Below, piece after piece: positions 64,000 through 64,000 of a stretch of DNA of 64,000 nucleotides. The stretch is taken from contig JAGYIQ010000004.1 of NCBI GenBank assembly GCA_018402565.1, positions 186,001-250,000 of the forward strand, given 5' to 3'. This stretch comes from Pirellulaceae bacterium. GTDB taxonomy: Bacteria; Planctomycetota; Planctomycetia; Pirellulales; Pirellulaceae. The notes under the pieces are model-generated. The model made no database searches, was not told the origin of the DNA, and saw only the letters and a program-made list of their open reading frames with translations. Each line of letters begins with the position of its first letter. Position 1 is the stretch's first letter. Both the position numbers and the translations under genes were made by a program.

Positions 64000-64000
64000 C

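Overview
The window looks like the chromosome of a planctomycete, most likely of the Pirellulaceae/Rhodopirellula type. The evidence is the set of protein families: SHD1-domain proteins, a c-type-haem DUF1587/1595/1592/1588/1585 protein paired with a DUF1552 protein, ECF sigma factors next to membrane anti-sigma or kinase genes, a Ser/Thr kinase fused to a DUF1559 domain, a DUF1571 protein, a BBP7-like outer-membrane protein and a PEP-CTERM protein. Base composition is moderately GC-rich. All calls were made by eye from sequence and translation; no database search was run.

Layout. 1-8.7 kb: two divergent SHD1 genes, then a tightly coupled operon (ECF sigma, anti-sigma with ankyrin repeats, an uncatalogued 40-residue ORF, haem/DUF1592 protein, DUF1552 protein). 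This operon is flanked by a duplicated 3' end of the SHD1 gene. 8.7-12.4 kb: a palindromic repeat, a zinc-ribbon/PH-domain membrane protein and a Cu(I) P-type ATPase with a His/Asp/Gln-rich repeat linker. 12.5-34.8 kb is an accessory region full of repeats: a nonsense-mutated MazE-like antitoxin, a 286-bp tandem array, an IS3 relic, a large unknown protein, an XRE regulator, an HTH/PIN toxin-antitoxin pair, two near-identical REP-associated tyrosine transposases (RAYTs), an ECF sigma/Ser-Thr kinase pair, an AbiEi-type antitoxin, a broken RelE/XRE pair and a tRNA-fMet gene next to a duplicated segment.

The accessory region is organised around palindromes and mini-arrays built on GGGGACACAC / GTGTGTCCCC. 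Five large arrays separate the cargo genes. Both RAYT copies are followed by a non-coding tail of about 360 bp that is essentially identical between copies, although the 3' halves of the transposase genes have diverged. A RAYT + conserved tail + palindrome-array system is the best candidate here for something undescribed.

35-64 kb is mostly core genome: a 190-bp tandem array, then a DUF58 / transglutaminase / small protein / PQQ-propeller operon, a glycosyltransferase, queA, a Nudix-like protein, a cysteine desulfurase and an IscA-type protein (Fe-S assembly), a BBP7-like protein, a PEP-CTERM metalloprotease-like protein, a TraB/GumN-like protein, a UbiB kinase, a DUF1571 protein, an MFS transporter, a GT-C glycosyltransferase, a PfpI/DJ-1 protein and a beta-lactamase-like/NamZ fusion. 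Microsatellites and low-complexity inserts are frequent here, some inside conserved enzymes.
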